Source of the DNA: DATGLE01 sp035294325 | GTDB taxonomy: Bacteria > Chloroflexota > Ktedonobacteria > Ktedonobacterales > Ktedonobacteraceae | Length of the DNA stretch: 6,208 bases | Assembly: GCA_035294325.1 (NCBI GenBank) | Contig: DATGLE010000304.1 | Coordinates: forward strand, 1 to 6,208 | Direction of reading: 5' to 3' | Shown: positions 1-5,681 of the stretch, one piece after another | Numbering within the stretch: position 1 is the first letter of the stretch | Layout: every line of letters starts with the position of its first letter | The notes under the pieces: generated by a model | Seen by the model: only the letters and a program-made list of their open reading frames with translations | Database searches by the model: none | What the model was told of the DNA's origin: nothing | Program-made: the position numbers and the translations under genes

Positions 1-10
1 GGAGAAGAAC

Positions 11-274
11 ATGAGCAAAGCGTCGCACAGCGACATCGAGGAGCGCTGCGAGCGCCAGCTCGCACGGCTCGAACAGATCATTGCTGAACTTATCGCGGGA
101 CTCGACCTCACCGAACTTTCGAGCGCCGAGCGGCTCAACTACACCATCAAAATCGTGCCCCTGCACACACGCCTGCTCGCTTTACGCCTGAACTGCGCGC
201 CCGGCGAGGACGAAAGCGAGCGGGAAAACGCGCTCAACGCCGCGCTCATGCGTCATATGCGCGGCGAGATGTAG
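11..274 (+). CDS. Small helical protein of unknown function, next to phage tail gene
   Basis: This 87-residue protein is not recognised. It starts at ATG 11 with a GGAG Shine-Dalgarno at 1-4 and a 6-nt spacer, and ends at TAG 272-274. It is rich in Glu, Arg, Leu and Ala and should be almost entirely alpha-helical. Residues about 8-32 form an amphipathic helix (ERCERQLARLEQIIAELIAG) that could be a coiled coil. A second helical part follows at about 37-62, then an acidic stretch (GEDESERE) and a basic end (MRHMRGEM). There is no signal peptide or membrane segment. It lies 52 bp upstream of a tail-hub-like gene on the same strand, so it is probably co-transcribed with phage structural genes. 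A small structural, chaperone or packaging role is possible but unproven. The coding call rests on the ribosome site, the codon pattern and the context. Confidence 0.7.
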   Translation: MSKASHSDIEERCERQLARLEQIIAELIAGLDLTELSSAERLNYTIKIVPLHTRLLALRLNCAPGEDESERENALNAALMRHMRGEM

Positions 275-285
275 GCGAGATGTAG
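264..285 (+). repeat. Perfect 11-bp tandem duplication over a stop codon
   Basis: The unit GCGAGATGTAG occurs twice back to back, at 264-274 and 275-285. The first copy holds the last codons and the TAG stop of the upstream gene. The second repeats them just outside the gene. This looks like a recent slippage duplication. It does not change the protein, because the stop in the first copy is kept. Confidence 0.85.
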
Positions 286-286
286 A

Positions 287-305
287 GGCGCCCCTTGCGG
301 GCGCC
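287..305 (+). promoter_or_regulatory. GC-only hairpin just upstream of the tail-hub ribosome site
   Basis: GGCGCCC at 287-293 pairs perfectly with GGGCGCC at 299-305 around a 5-nt loop (CTTGC). A third GGCGCC at 307-312 could replace the right arm in an alternative fold. No T-tract follows, so it is not a standard intrinsic terminator. The strong Shine-Dalgarno AGGGAGGAG (313-321) lies 8 nt after the stem and is 5 nt from ATG 327. The hairpin could protect the mRNA end after processing or tune translation; the role is inference, the pairing is seen directly. Confidence 0.5.
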
Positions 306-326
306 AGGCGCCAGGGAGGAGCCACA

Positions 327-2387
327 ATGCGCACACTCACGACAACGCTCAGCGCCGCCGTTGCGGCAAGCACGCGCCGGCCCTGCATCACTCTGACGGC
401 AGAGGATCATATCAACCACCTCGCGCAGAGCATCAACACGGCCGGCAATAGCGCCGCGATCAGCAACGCCTGTGTCGCCAGCGATGGCTCGATCATCCGT
501 GTGCGTCTCACGCGCGGCGGCAACGCGCTCCAGCAGTCCTTTCAATGGCAGCACATCAGCGATCCGACGAGCGCGAGCCAGTGGAGTGCGTGGACAACCT
601 TTAGCGGCGGCTCCAACAATATGTTCGAGGATGGCGGCTGCTGCGTCTCCAATAACAATGGCACGCTGCGCGCCTTCGCCCAGCAGGGCAGCGGCGGCAA
701 CAGCATCTACGTCTGGACCAGCACCAATAACGGCCAGAGCTGGAGTTCCAGCCCCGGCTCTGTGCTGGCGCCGCCATCGAATGCACTCTGCAAAGGCATG
801 GGCAGCGCGGGCCATAACGACGTGTTCTTCGCTTACGATGTCCTGGGTGGCGAGGCACTCGGCTGCTCCTTCTATAACGGATCCTGGTCAGCCCTGCACA
901 CCTGGACATTATCCGCCGTTCCCAACTGCTCCGGCCTGGCCGTGGTCTGGGTGAGCGCCAGCGGACTCTATTACGTCATCTACAGTGACGGCTACACACT
1001 CAAGGAATGTACAACGACCAGCAACGGCGCTACCTGGAACGCGCTTCCCGATATCGCCCCGGCCACCAGTACCGCTATCGGACGCAGCAATCCCCAGATC
1101 GCCCTCTTCGACGGCCTCTACCAGTTGACCTGTGTCGAAATCGACACGGGCGCGCTCACCGGCACCGTCTACTCGTATCCGCGCGTTCGCCAGAGCGCCG
1201 ATCTCCTGCACTGGTCCACCGGCATGATCCTGCACGACCTCAGCGAATCCTTTGCCGCGATCATGCTCAAGGCCACACCGCCCGGACAGAGCCGCGCGCG
1301 TTACATCGCGGCCGGCATGGCCGCCGTACAGCTTGGCCTGGACTTCCAGCAGAGCGACAGCACGCAATGCGTAGATCTTTCTGGCCGCGTCCTTAGCTAT
1401 CAGCGCAGCGATGAGCTTGAGAAGCCGGGCGAACTTATCGTCACGCTCGATAACAGCGGCAGCGCGCTGCTTGGCAGCCTCGCCAGATACGGCGCCGGTT
1501 TCGCTCCCATCGGCCTCAATGCCACGCTCGTCTTAAGCGAGGGATACCAGACGGGAACGCCGCCGGGCAATCCTGAAACCGTCACCGTCGGACGCTATCA
1601 CATCAACCAGATCGTCGTCGAGCGCTCGCCCACGGTTAACCAGATACGGCTCGTCGCCTACGATCTCTCGCGCAATCTCGATATGCAGAACCGTTATCAG
1701 ATTACATATATCAATCAATCGCTCTCCTGGCTGATTAGCGAACTCTGCGCCCGCGCTGGCCTCTTCTCGCTCGCGCTGCCCACTACCGCGCAGATGGCGC
1801 TCATCATTCCTTCCTTCGTCCTGCACGCGGGCCAGACGTATCGCGCGGCCATCGATGAACTCTGCCGCGTCTACTGGCTTGACTACTTCCTCGACCAGAA
1901 CGAGACGCTGCAATTTCGCGAACTCTCCAGCGCGGATGCCAGCGTATGGAGCTATCAGCCAGAGGTCGAAACGCTTGCCATTGGCAGCGACGACCTGCGC
2001 GCCAATCATATTATCGTCTCCGGCAAGCCTCCCATTGGAGGCCCGCTTGGAGCCATCACCAGCGGCGAAGCCTACGACGACACCAATTTGCATACCGTCG
2101 GCCTTGAGCGTCTGCTGCTCACCGCCGACCAGAAGATCGTCACCGCCAGCCAGTGCGCCAGCAAGGCCGCCTTCCTCATGCAGCAGGAGCAGCGCGGCCA
2201 GGCACAGCACACCATTACCGTTCCCGCCAATCCTGCCCTGCAAGCGCTCGACGTAATCACGCTCGCAGACATGCCGCTGCCCGCAGGTACCGGCCTCACC
2301 TCCAACGCCCGCATTGTCAAAAGCGAGATTAAATACGAAGCGCAGAAGGGTATATATGAAATGACCCTTGATCTGGAAGGAGTTTGA
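327..2387 (+). CDS. Phage tail hub / tail-tip protein with embedded sialidase-like beta-propeller
   Basis: This 686-residue protein probably sits at the tail tip, joining the baseplate hub to a receptor- or glycan-binding module. It starts at ATG 327 behind the Shine-Dalgarno AGGGAGGAG at 313-321. Residues 1-30 (MRTLTTTLSAAVAAS..., ITLTAEDHI) look like the entry strand of a hub domain. Residues about 45-340 are rich in Ser, Gly, Asn and Trp and carry degenerate Asp-box (BNR) motifs: STNNGQSW at 132-139, TTSNGATW at 230-237 and SADLLHW at 290-296. These suggest a beta-propeller of sialidase type. The first two have Asn or Ser where Asp is usual. From about 350 on the hub fold appears to resume: SYQRSDELEKPGELIVTLDN, a VGRYHINQI strand, a helical part at 465-520 and a strand-rich end. 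I see no clear catalytic tyrosine/glutamate or arginine-triad arrangement, so binding is more likely than sialidase activity. The next gene starts one base after the stop. The propeller and hub assignments come from motifs and memory of similar phage proteins. Confidence 0.7.
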   Translation: MRTLTTTLSAAVAASTRRPCITLTAEDHINHLAQSINTAGNSAAISNACVASDGSIIRVRLTRGGNALQQSFQWQHISDPTSASQWSAWTTFSGGSNNMFEDGGCCVSNNNGTLRAFAQQGSGGNSIYVWTSTNNGQSWSSSPGSVLAPPSNALCKGMGSAGHNDVFFAYDVLGGEALGCSFYNGSWSALHTWTLSAVPNCSGLAVVWVSASGLYYVIYSDGYTLKECTTTSNGATWNALPDIAPATSTAIGRSNPQIALFDGLYQLTCVEIDTGALTGTVYSYPRVRQSADLLHWSTGMILHDLSESFAAIMLKATPPGQSRARYIAAGMAAVQLGLDFQQSDSTQCVDLSGRVLSYQRSDELEKPGELIVTLDNSGSALLGSLARYGAGFAPIGLNATLVLSEGYQTGTPPGNPETVTVGRYHINQIVVERSPTVNQIRLVAYDLSRNLDMQNRYQITYINQSLSWLISELCARAGLFSLALPTTAQMALIIPSFVLHAGQTYRAAIDELCRVYWLDYFLDQNETLQFRELSSADASVWSYQPEVETLAIGSDDLRANHIIVSGKPPIGGPLGAITSGEAYDDTNLHTVGLERLLLTADQKIVTASQCASKAAFLMQQEQRGQAQHTITVPANPALQALDVITLADMPLPAGTGLTSNARIVKSEIKYEAQKGIYEMTLDLEGV
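2375..2382 (+). promoter_or_regulatory. Ribosome binding site that fixes the holin start
   Basis: GGAAGGAG lies inside the last codons of the tail-hub gene and 6 nt before ATG 2389. It favours that ATG over an in-frame TTG at 2368, which has no matching site upstream. The layout suggests translational coupling between the tail-hub and holin genes. Confidence 0.75.
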
Positions 2388-2388
2388 A

Positions 2389-2757
2389 ATGGGTACCGCA
2401 CAGTTAATCGGCAATCTCGCCATCGTCCTTTTCCCGCTCATCATCAGCCTGGCAGCCTGGCTCTATCAGCATCTCATCCAGTGGTTGCCTGACAGGCAGC
2501 GTGCGACGCTGAGCCAGTTCGCGCGCATGGCCGTCACCAGCACCGAGCAGCTCTACAGCGACCTTTCCGGCTCGGGCAAGAAGCAGGAGGCTATGAACGC
2601 CCTCGCCGCCCTCTTCAAATCTTTCGGCCTGCCCGTTCCCGGAACCGCCGCGCTCAGCGCAGCCATCGAAGCCGAGGTATGGCTCATGCACCAGGCCGAA
2701 GCTTCCGTCGTCGACAACCCGCCCGCCCTGACTACCCCGCCGGGCAATCTCCCATAA
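2389..2757 (+). CDS. Phage holin, LLH family
   Basis: This 122-residue membrane protein resembles LLH-type phage holins, which form inner-membrane lesions that release or activate the endolysin at lysis. A single strong hydrophobic helix spans about residues 7-32 (LIGNLAIVLFPLIISLAAWL). It is followed by a basic turn (PDRQR) and an amphipathic helical part with the family-like pattern AVTSTEQL...SGSGKKQEAMNALAALFKSFGLP at about 48-86. Next come AAIEAEVWLM, also typical of the family, and a Pro-rich tail. The length fits LLH holins. The start is ATG 2389, one base after the upstream stop, with Shine-Dalgarno GGAAGGAG at 2375-2382. No endolysin is visible in the window, so its lysis partner must lie elsewhere, or the protein has another membrane role. 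The family call rests on the pattern of one helix plus the EQ / GKK / IEA segments. Confidence 0.75.
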   Translation: MGTAQLIGNLAIVLFPLIISLAAWLYQHLIQWLPDRQRATLSQFARMAVTSTEQLYSDLSGSGKKQEAMNALAALFKSFGLPVPGTAALSAAIEAEVWLMHQAEASVVDNPPALTTPPGNLP

Positions 2758-2843
2758 AGAGGGCATCCGATCCTCAGCGTTCTCGCCGTGCGTTTGCGTG
2801 GCTGAGCTGCGCCAGGAGCCGGCTGGATGTATGAAAGATGCGC

Positions 2844-2858
2844 GCGGCGCTGCGCCGC
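2844..2858 (+). promoter_or_regulatory. GC hairpin in the gap between holin and connector genes
   Basis: GCGGCG (2844-2849) pairs with CGCCGC (2853-2858) across a 3-nt loop. No T-tract follows, so it is a poor terminator. It lies in the 141-bp non-coding gap 2758-2898, 29 nt before the connector Shine-Dalgarno. The gap also contains an ATAGAACAAAA motif at 2869-2879. No convincing promoter was found in it. Confidence 0.35.
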
Positions 2859-2868
2859 AGGCGTGAGC

Positions 2869-2879
2869 ATAGAACAAAA
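2869..2879 (+). repeat. ATAGAACAAAA motif, copy 1
   Basis: The 11-mer ATAGAACAAAA lies just upstream of the connector ribosome site. An identical copy occurs at 4265-4275 in the gap before the membrane-protein gene. Both are in AT-richer leader DNA on the same strand. It may be a shared operator half-site or a chance match. Confidence 0.4.
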
Positions 2880-2887
2880 TGCACATG

Positions 2888-2893
2888 AGGAGG
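2888..2893 (+). promoter_or_regulatory. Consensus ribosome binding site deciding the connector start
   Basis: A perfect AGGAGG sits 5 nt before ATG 2899. The reading frame is open back to ATG 2827, but the added residues (MYERCARRCAAGV...) are read from the GC hairpin and do not look like protein. Position 2899 is therefore the preferred start. Confidence 0.8.
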
Positions 2894-2898
2894 AAGAA

Positions 2899-4062
2899 AT
2901 GCTTTTAAGCGACATCGAAAACATGACGCGCCAGGACCTTTTCGACACCACCGCCACGCGCTGGCAGAACAGCGACATAGACCGCGCCATCGACAAAGCC
3001 GTTGACCGCTATTCCGCCTATTACCCCAACATCGCCTTTGTCGATATGCAGATGCAGCCCTACCAGCGCACTTACCCGTATCCGCCGTCGTGGAATCCCG
3101 CCTATCCTGTGCTCTGGATCGAGAAGGTGCTCTATCCCTTGCAGGTCTATGGCTCGCAATACGCCGCTCCCCTGACCGCGCCAGTAGCCGCAGCCGGCGC
3201 CGGGGCGGGCCTGGGCATCGGCCTCTACCAGTATCGCGTCACGTATCTCACGCAGGGCGGCGAGACCACCGCCGGTCCCGCTGTCAGCGTAAGTACCAGC
3301 AGCGGCAGCCAGCAGGTCGCTCTGAGCAACATCCCCATCGCGCCCGCGCAGCCACAGCAGCCGGGCATCGCCACCAATAACGTCATCGGGCGCAACCTCT
3401 ATCGCACACTGGCCGGTGGCTCGACCTTCCACTACCTGGTCTCCCTCCAGGACAACAGCACGAGTGTCTACACCGACAACGCCTCCGATAGCGCGCTCGC
3501 CGGCATGCCACAGCCGCCCGGCGTCAATACTTCGGGCGTCATGGTCTGGCCGCCCTATGAGCGCAGCTTCTCCGAGTATAGCAACATGTACGACTCGAGC
3601 ACCGCGCTCGCCGCCGGAGGCAATATGGGCCTGCTCGGAGCCATCGGTGACGCCAGTGGACCGACCGGAACGCAGGCTCCCAGTTTCACACTCTCGCTCA
3701 GCCCCGCCGAACTGCCCAAAGATAACACGCTCGTTATGCGCGTCTTCTATGCCACCAGGCAGCAACTCGACAATAGCGGCAGCACCATACCCGAGGTTCA
3801 CCGCGATATCATCGTGCTCGGCGCTATCGCGTATGCCCTCGAAGCCTACCAGATTCCCACCAACGATAACTTCGACTTCCAGGACGGCACGCTCAGGGAT
3901 CGCATCGACGATACCGCTATTCCCGGCGCGTGGCTGGCCGTCGCGAAATACAGGATGCAGCAATTTGAGAGCCGCCTGCAAGAGATCAAGCAGCAGCGAG
4001 ACTTCGCCAGCAGCGCGCGGGCGCACTGGGGCGACGTGCCCGTCCGCTATGCCCGTCTCTAG
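2899..4062 (+). CDS. Phage head-tail connector-like protein with Ig/fibronectin-like insertion
   Basis: This 387-residue protein probably acts at the head-tail joint. Residues 1-50 match the style of small connector/adaptor proteins: MLLSDIENMTRQDLFDTTAT, then WQNSDIDRAIDKAVDRYSAYYP, a helix pair with the typical W-x(3)-DIDRAI turn. A Pro/Tyr-rich linker (55-75) follows. Residues about 108-205 look like an immunoglobulin or fibronectin type III-like domain: LYQYRVTYLTQGGETTAGP, then NLYRTLAGGSTFHYLVSLQD and a TSVYTDNASDSAL strand, a pattern often seen as decoration in phage virion proteins. The end (about 300-370: HRDIIVLGAIAYALEAYQIP, then a long helix MQQFESRLQEIKQQRD) resembles the helical C-terminus of connectors. 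Plain connectors are usually about 100-200 residues, so the insertion accounts for much of the extra length. No portal or capsid gene adjoins it. The connector call is inferred from motif style; another virion protein remains possible. Confidence 0.6.
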   Translation: MLLSDIENMTRQDLFDTTATRWQNSDIDRAIDKAVDRYSAYYPNIAFVDMQMQPYQRTYPYPPSWNPAYPVLWIEKVLYPLQVYGSQYAAPLTAPVAAAGAGAGLGIGLYQYRVTYLTQGGETTAGPAVSVSTSSGSQQVALSNIPIAPAQPQQPGIATNNVIGRNLYRTLAGGSTFHYLVSLQDNSTSVYTDNASDSALAGMPQPPGVNTSGVMVWPPYERSFSEYSNMYDSSTALAAGGNMGLLGAIGDASGPTGTQAPSFTLSLSPAELPKDNTLVMRVFYATRQQLDNSGSTIPEVHRDIIVLGAIAYALEAYQIPTNDNFDFQDGTLRDRIDDTAIPGAWLAVAKYRMQQFESRLQEIKQQRDFASSARAHWGDVPVRYARL

Positions 4063-4150
4063 CTCTGTCAGTGACTCTTGTGGGGCCATCATCAGGTCTG
4101 TTGCCAGGTGGAAAGTAGCGGCGCAGCCAGGCGGGGGTCAAAGGGGCGAC

Positions 4151-4213
4151 TGCCACTTTGCGAGGAGTGGGATGTCCCCACTTTTTCCCCTTCCCTCGCC
4201 GCCGCAGGTGGCA
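4151..4213 (+). terminator. Nested hairpin with T-tract, likely terminator after the connector gene
   Basis: The core stem AGTGGG (4166-4171) pairs with CCCACT (4177-4182) around ATGTC and runs into five T residues (4182-4186), the layout of an intrinsic terminator. Around it GCGAGG (4160-4165) pairs with CCTCGC (4194-4199), and TGCCAC (4151-4156) pairs with GTGGCA (4208-4213). Together they give three nested stems with asymmetric bulges on the right side. It begins 88 nt after the connector stop. The core terminator is reasonably supported; the outer stems may be a larger structured RNA or chance. Confidence 0.55.
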
Positions 4214-4226
4214 AAATCACCTTTGC
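4206..4226 (+). other. Overlapping small inverted repeats
   Basis: AGGTG (4206-4210) pairs with CACCT (4218-4222), and GCAAA (4211-4215) pairs with TTTGC (4222-4226). The two folds exclude each other, and the first also competes with the outer stem of the preceding hairpin. The stems are only 5 bp, so this is weak. Confidence 0.3.
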
Positions 4227-4264
4227 AACAGTCCTGAGGCAAGTTCTGATATATGCTTGTAAAT

Positions 4265-4275
4265 ATAGAACAAAA
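4265..4275 (+). repeat. ATAGAACAAAA motif, copy 2
   Basis: This copy is identical to 2869-2879. It overlaps the possible -10-like TATAGA (4264-4269) and lies 92 nt upstream of the membrane-protein start. Confidence 0.4.
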
Positions 4276-4356
4276 GACAAAAATGAATGTTTAGAGACGA
4301 CTTCTCCCAGAGCGGCTCGTCCACAGGGAGGCGGATTATGAAGGAGGAAGTGAACC

Positions 4357-4701
4357 ATGCCGGAAATTTATAGCGTCATCAGTGTCATCAGCATGCTTCT
4401 CACCGTCGCCGGTATCCTGGGGGGCATCCTCGCCTTCAAAAATGGTTTCACCAGAACCGCCAACGAAGTGCAGGAGCGCGTCATCAACGCTCTGCAACAG
4501 GAGATCAGCGTCCTGCATATGCGCATCGTAGACCTGGAGGCCGAGAATCGGCGTCTCGATCAGGTGCTCGTCACGCTGTGCGAGGCGCTCAAAAAGCGCG
4601 GCATCGTTGTCTCTATCGATGGCAACCTTGTCACAGTCACCGACGGCAACACCACTCATTCCGTGCGCATCAAGGGCGCGCAGGGAGAGGATAAGCGATG
4701 A
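4357..4701 (+). CDS. Single-span membrane protein with coiled coil, phage-associated
   Basis: This 114-residue protein is not recognised as a named family. A hydrophobic helix at about residues 5-27 (ISVISMLLTVAGILGGILAF) should anchor it in the inner membrane. Residues about 36-80 form a charged coiled coil with heptad-like spacing (VQERVINALQQEISVLHMRI, then VDLEAENRRLDQVL). A short beta-hairpin-like end (VVSIDGNLVTVTDGNTTHSV) and a basic tail follow. It starts at ATG 4357 behind AGGAGG at 4342-4347. Its stop overlaps the start of the next gene as ATGA (4698-4701), so both are made from one message. The shape resembles small phage lysis accessory or XhlA-like membrane proteins, but with the order of coil and membrane helix reversed relative to XhlA. 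A role in lysis timing or anchoring a particle component is inference. Confidence 0.65.
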   Translation: MPEIYSVISVISMLLTVAGILGGILAFKNGFTRTANEVQERVINALQQEISVLHMRIVDLEAENRRLDQVLVTLCEALKKRGIVVSIDGNLVTVTDGNTTHSVRIKGAQGEDKR

Positions 4702-5141
4702 GTTATACGATAGGGGTGGACTGTGAGGTCGTGATCGATGGCACCGGGTACTGGATCAAAGCTGGCAGCTACAGCGTTAAGCAGCCGCGCGTGCGCCAGG
4801 CGAGCTATCGCGCCGACGGCTCCCTGGCCTACGTCGATCTTGGTCCGGGCAAGCGCGCCTGGACCATGACCATTCTCTGCATCAACGAACTCAGGCGCTA
4901 CGACGGCACACCCGTCGCTCTGAGCGGCCAGCAGTACCGCGACGCCCTGCGCGCATCCTACACCGGCAGCGCCGGCGCGACCATCAATTATAGCGATCCA
5001 CTCGGCAGCGCGAGCATTCCGGTCCACTTTGATGCCTACGAGGAGAAGATCATCGATCTGCACAGCCAGATCATCGCTCTGGCCGCTGGCAGCAGCGCCG
5101 GCGCATCCTATGAAGTGACCATCACGCTGCTTGAGGCATAG
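4698..5141 (+). CDS. Putative phage tail component, beta-rich
   Basis: This 147-residue protein starts at ATG 4698, overlapping the previous stop by 4 bases, with Shine-Dalgarno GGGAGAGG at 4683-4690. It looks beta-strand rich, with no membrane segment or signal peptide. Near the N-terminus, DGTGYWIKAGSYSVKQPRVR is followed by DGSLAYVDLGPGKRAWTMTI. Later come a YRDALRASYTG turn, IPVHFDAYEEKIIDLHSQI and a closing YEVTITLLEA strand. Paired strands with a Trp-containing GKRAWTMTI element and a C-terminal 'VTITLLE' strand are common in phage tail tube, distal-tail and baseplate proteins, so a tail role is the best guess. The family cannot be named from sequence alone. Coupling to a membrane protein is unusual for a tail gene. 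The gene is followed by an AT-rich gap with a change in gene type. Confidence 0.6.
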   Translation: MSYTIGVDCEVVIDGTGYWIKAGSYSVKQPRVRQASYRADGSLAYVDLGPGKRAWTMTILCINELRRYDGTPVALSGQQYRDALRASYTGSAGATINYSDPLGSASIPVHFDAYEEKIIDLHSQIIALAAGSSAGASYEVTITLLEA

Positions 5142-5255
5142 GACCCACATATAGCTTATTGTAGTAACAAAATCATTACCTGTACCGTAAATACAATCAT
5201 ATAAGGGTACGCCATCATAACGATCAGGTAGAATGATCGGAAAGGTTATGTATTC
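5142..5255 (+). promoter_or_regulatory. AT-rich leader with inverted repeats, likely promoter of the oxidoreductase gene
   Basis: This 114-bp gap is much richer in A+T than the flanking genes. It holds TTGT-AGTA-ACAA (5159-5170), GTACC/GGTAC arms (5182-5186 and 5206-5210), and CGATC/GATCG arms (5221-5225 and 5235-5239) close to the ribosome site. Possible -10 boxes are TACAAT (5192-5197) and TATAAG (5200-5205). The latter has a weak TTACCT -35 (5176-5181) at 18-nt spacing and would lie between the GTACC/GGTAC arms. A promoter with an operator is plausible but no exact start can be set. Confidence 0.4.
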
Positions 5256-5681
5256 ATGGTAGCAAGTCAAGCAGAACCTCCCACGTTCGCCACCCTCAAT
5301 AAAGCGCAATGCGCCTCCCTCACCACCTTTCGCAAAAATGGCGCAGCGGTCGCAACTCCCGTCTGGTTCGCCGAGCATGGAGGCATCATTTATATCGATT
5401 CCCTGGCTCACACCGGCAAGGTCAAGCGCATTCGTCATACTGCGCGTGTCACCCTGGCTCCCTGCACCTTCGGTGGCGCAATTACCGGCCCCACAATGGA
5501 GTGCCGCGCGCGCATTGTCAGCGATCCGCAGGAGATGAAGGTTGCCGAAGCGGCCCTGGCGCACAAATACTTTCCCATCCGCTGGATCTACTATAGTCTG
5601 AGCGCTCTATGGCGTGCAATCCGGCGCAAAGCGGAACCTCTATCGGTCTACATTGCCGTCGAACCCGTCTCCATTGCATGA
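5256..5681 (+). CDS. PPOX-class F420/FMN-dependent oxidoreductase, Rv2061-like
   Basis: This 141-residue protein belongs by motif to the pyridoxamine-phosphate-oxidase-like split-barrel flavoproteins and closely resembles the Rv2061 subgroup of probable F420-dependent enzymes. These bind F420 or FMN as soluble cytoplasmic dimers and reduce or oxidise small molecules; the substrate is unknown. Diagnostic parts are LTTFRKNGAAVATPVWFA at about 22-39, the strand GGIIYIDS, the cofactor-loop motif TGKVKRIRHTARVTLAPC at about 53-70, ITGPTMECRARIV, and a helical end before the last strand VYIAVEPVSI. Length fits the family. The start is ATG 5256 with GGAAAGG at 5239-5245; an ATG at 5248 is out of frame and stops after four codons. 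It lies between a tail-like gene and a terminase with its own AT-rich leader, so it is either a phage-carried accessory gene or host DNA at a prophage junction. F420 versus FMN use cannot be settled from sequence alone. Confidence 0.85.
   Translation: MVASQAEPPTFATLNKAQCASLTTFRKNGAAVATPVWFAEHGGIIYIDSLAHTGKVKRIRHTARVTLAPCTFGGAITGPTMECRARIVSDPQEMKVAEAALAHKYFPIRWIYYSLSALWRAIRRKAEPLSVYIAVEPVSIA

Larger units (their letters stand above)
4063..4356 (+). other. Non-coding gap between connector and membrane-protein genes
   Basis: These 294 bases hold no convincing gene. The left two thirds are GC-rich and contain the nested terminator-like hairpin. From about 4241 to 4293 the DNA turns AT-rich (GATATATGCTTGTAAATATAG) and includes ATAGAACAAAA at 4265-4275. 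A promoter for the next two genes would fit here, for example around TATAGA at 4264-4269, but I see no good -35 partner at standard spacing. The last part ends in the ribosome site AGGAGG at 4342-4347. Confidence 0.5.

Noticed and set aside
246..815. Long open frame on the minus strand opposite the start of the tail hub
   Set aside because: It is a shadow of the GC-rich plus-strand gene: no ribosome site, Ala/Gly/Arg-heavy low-complexity protein, and it overlaps a well-supported gene.
327..2387. Active sialidase
   Set aside because: Asp-box-like motifs are present but degenerate, and no convincing arginine triad or nucleophile arrangement could be placed. A binding role is safer.
1533..2444. 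303-codon open frame on the minus strand
   Set aside because: It lies opposite the tail-hub coding sequence and crosses into the holin. The protein has no recognisable motif, and the plus strand has coupled genes with good ribosome sites.
2905..4092. 395-codon open frame on the minus strand
   Set aside because: It almost exactly mirrors the connector-like gene. Its Gly/Ala/Val/Asp-biased product is typical of an antisense shadow in GC-rich DNA.
3416..4237. 273-codon plus-strand frame overlapping the connector gene
   Set aside because: The product is almost all Ser, Pro, Arg and Thr without motifs, and it overlaps a better gene in another frame.
4078..4341. Possible 87-codon plus-strand gene in the gap after the connector
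   Set aside because: It has no ribosome site, runs through the nested hairpin and AT-rich leader, and the protein shows no plausible domain.
4656..5564. 302-codon minus-strand frame
   Set aside because: It runs opposite both the tail-like gene and the oxidoreductase and crosses the AT-rich promoter-like gap. The oxidoreductase motif on the plus strand is clear.
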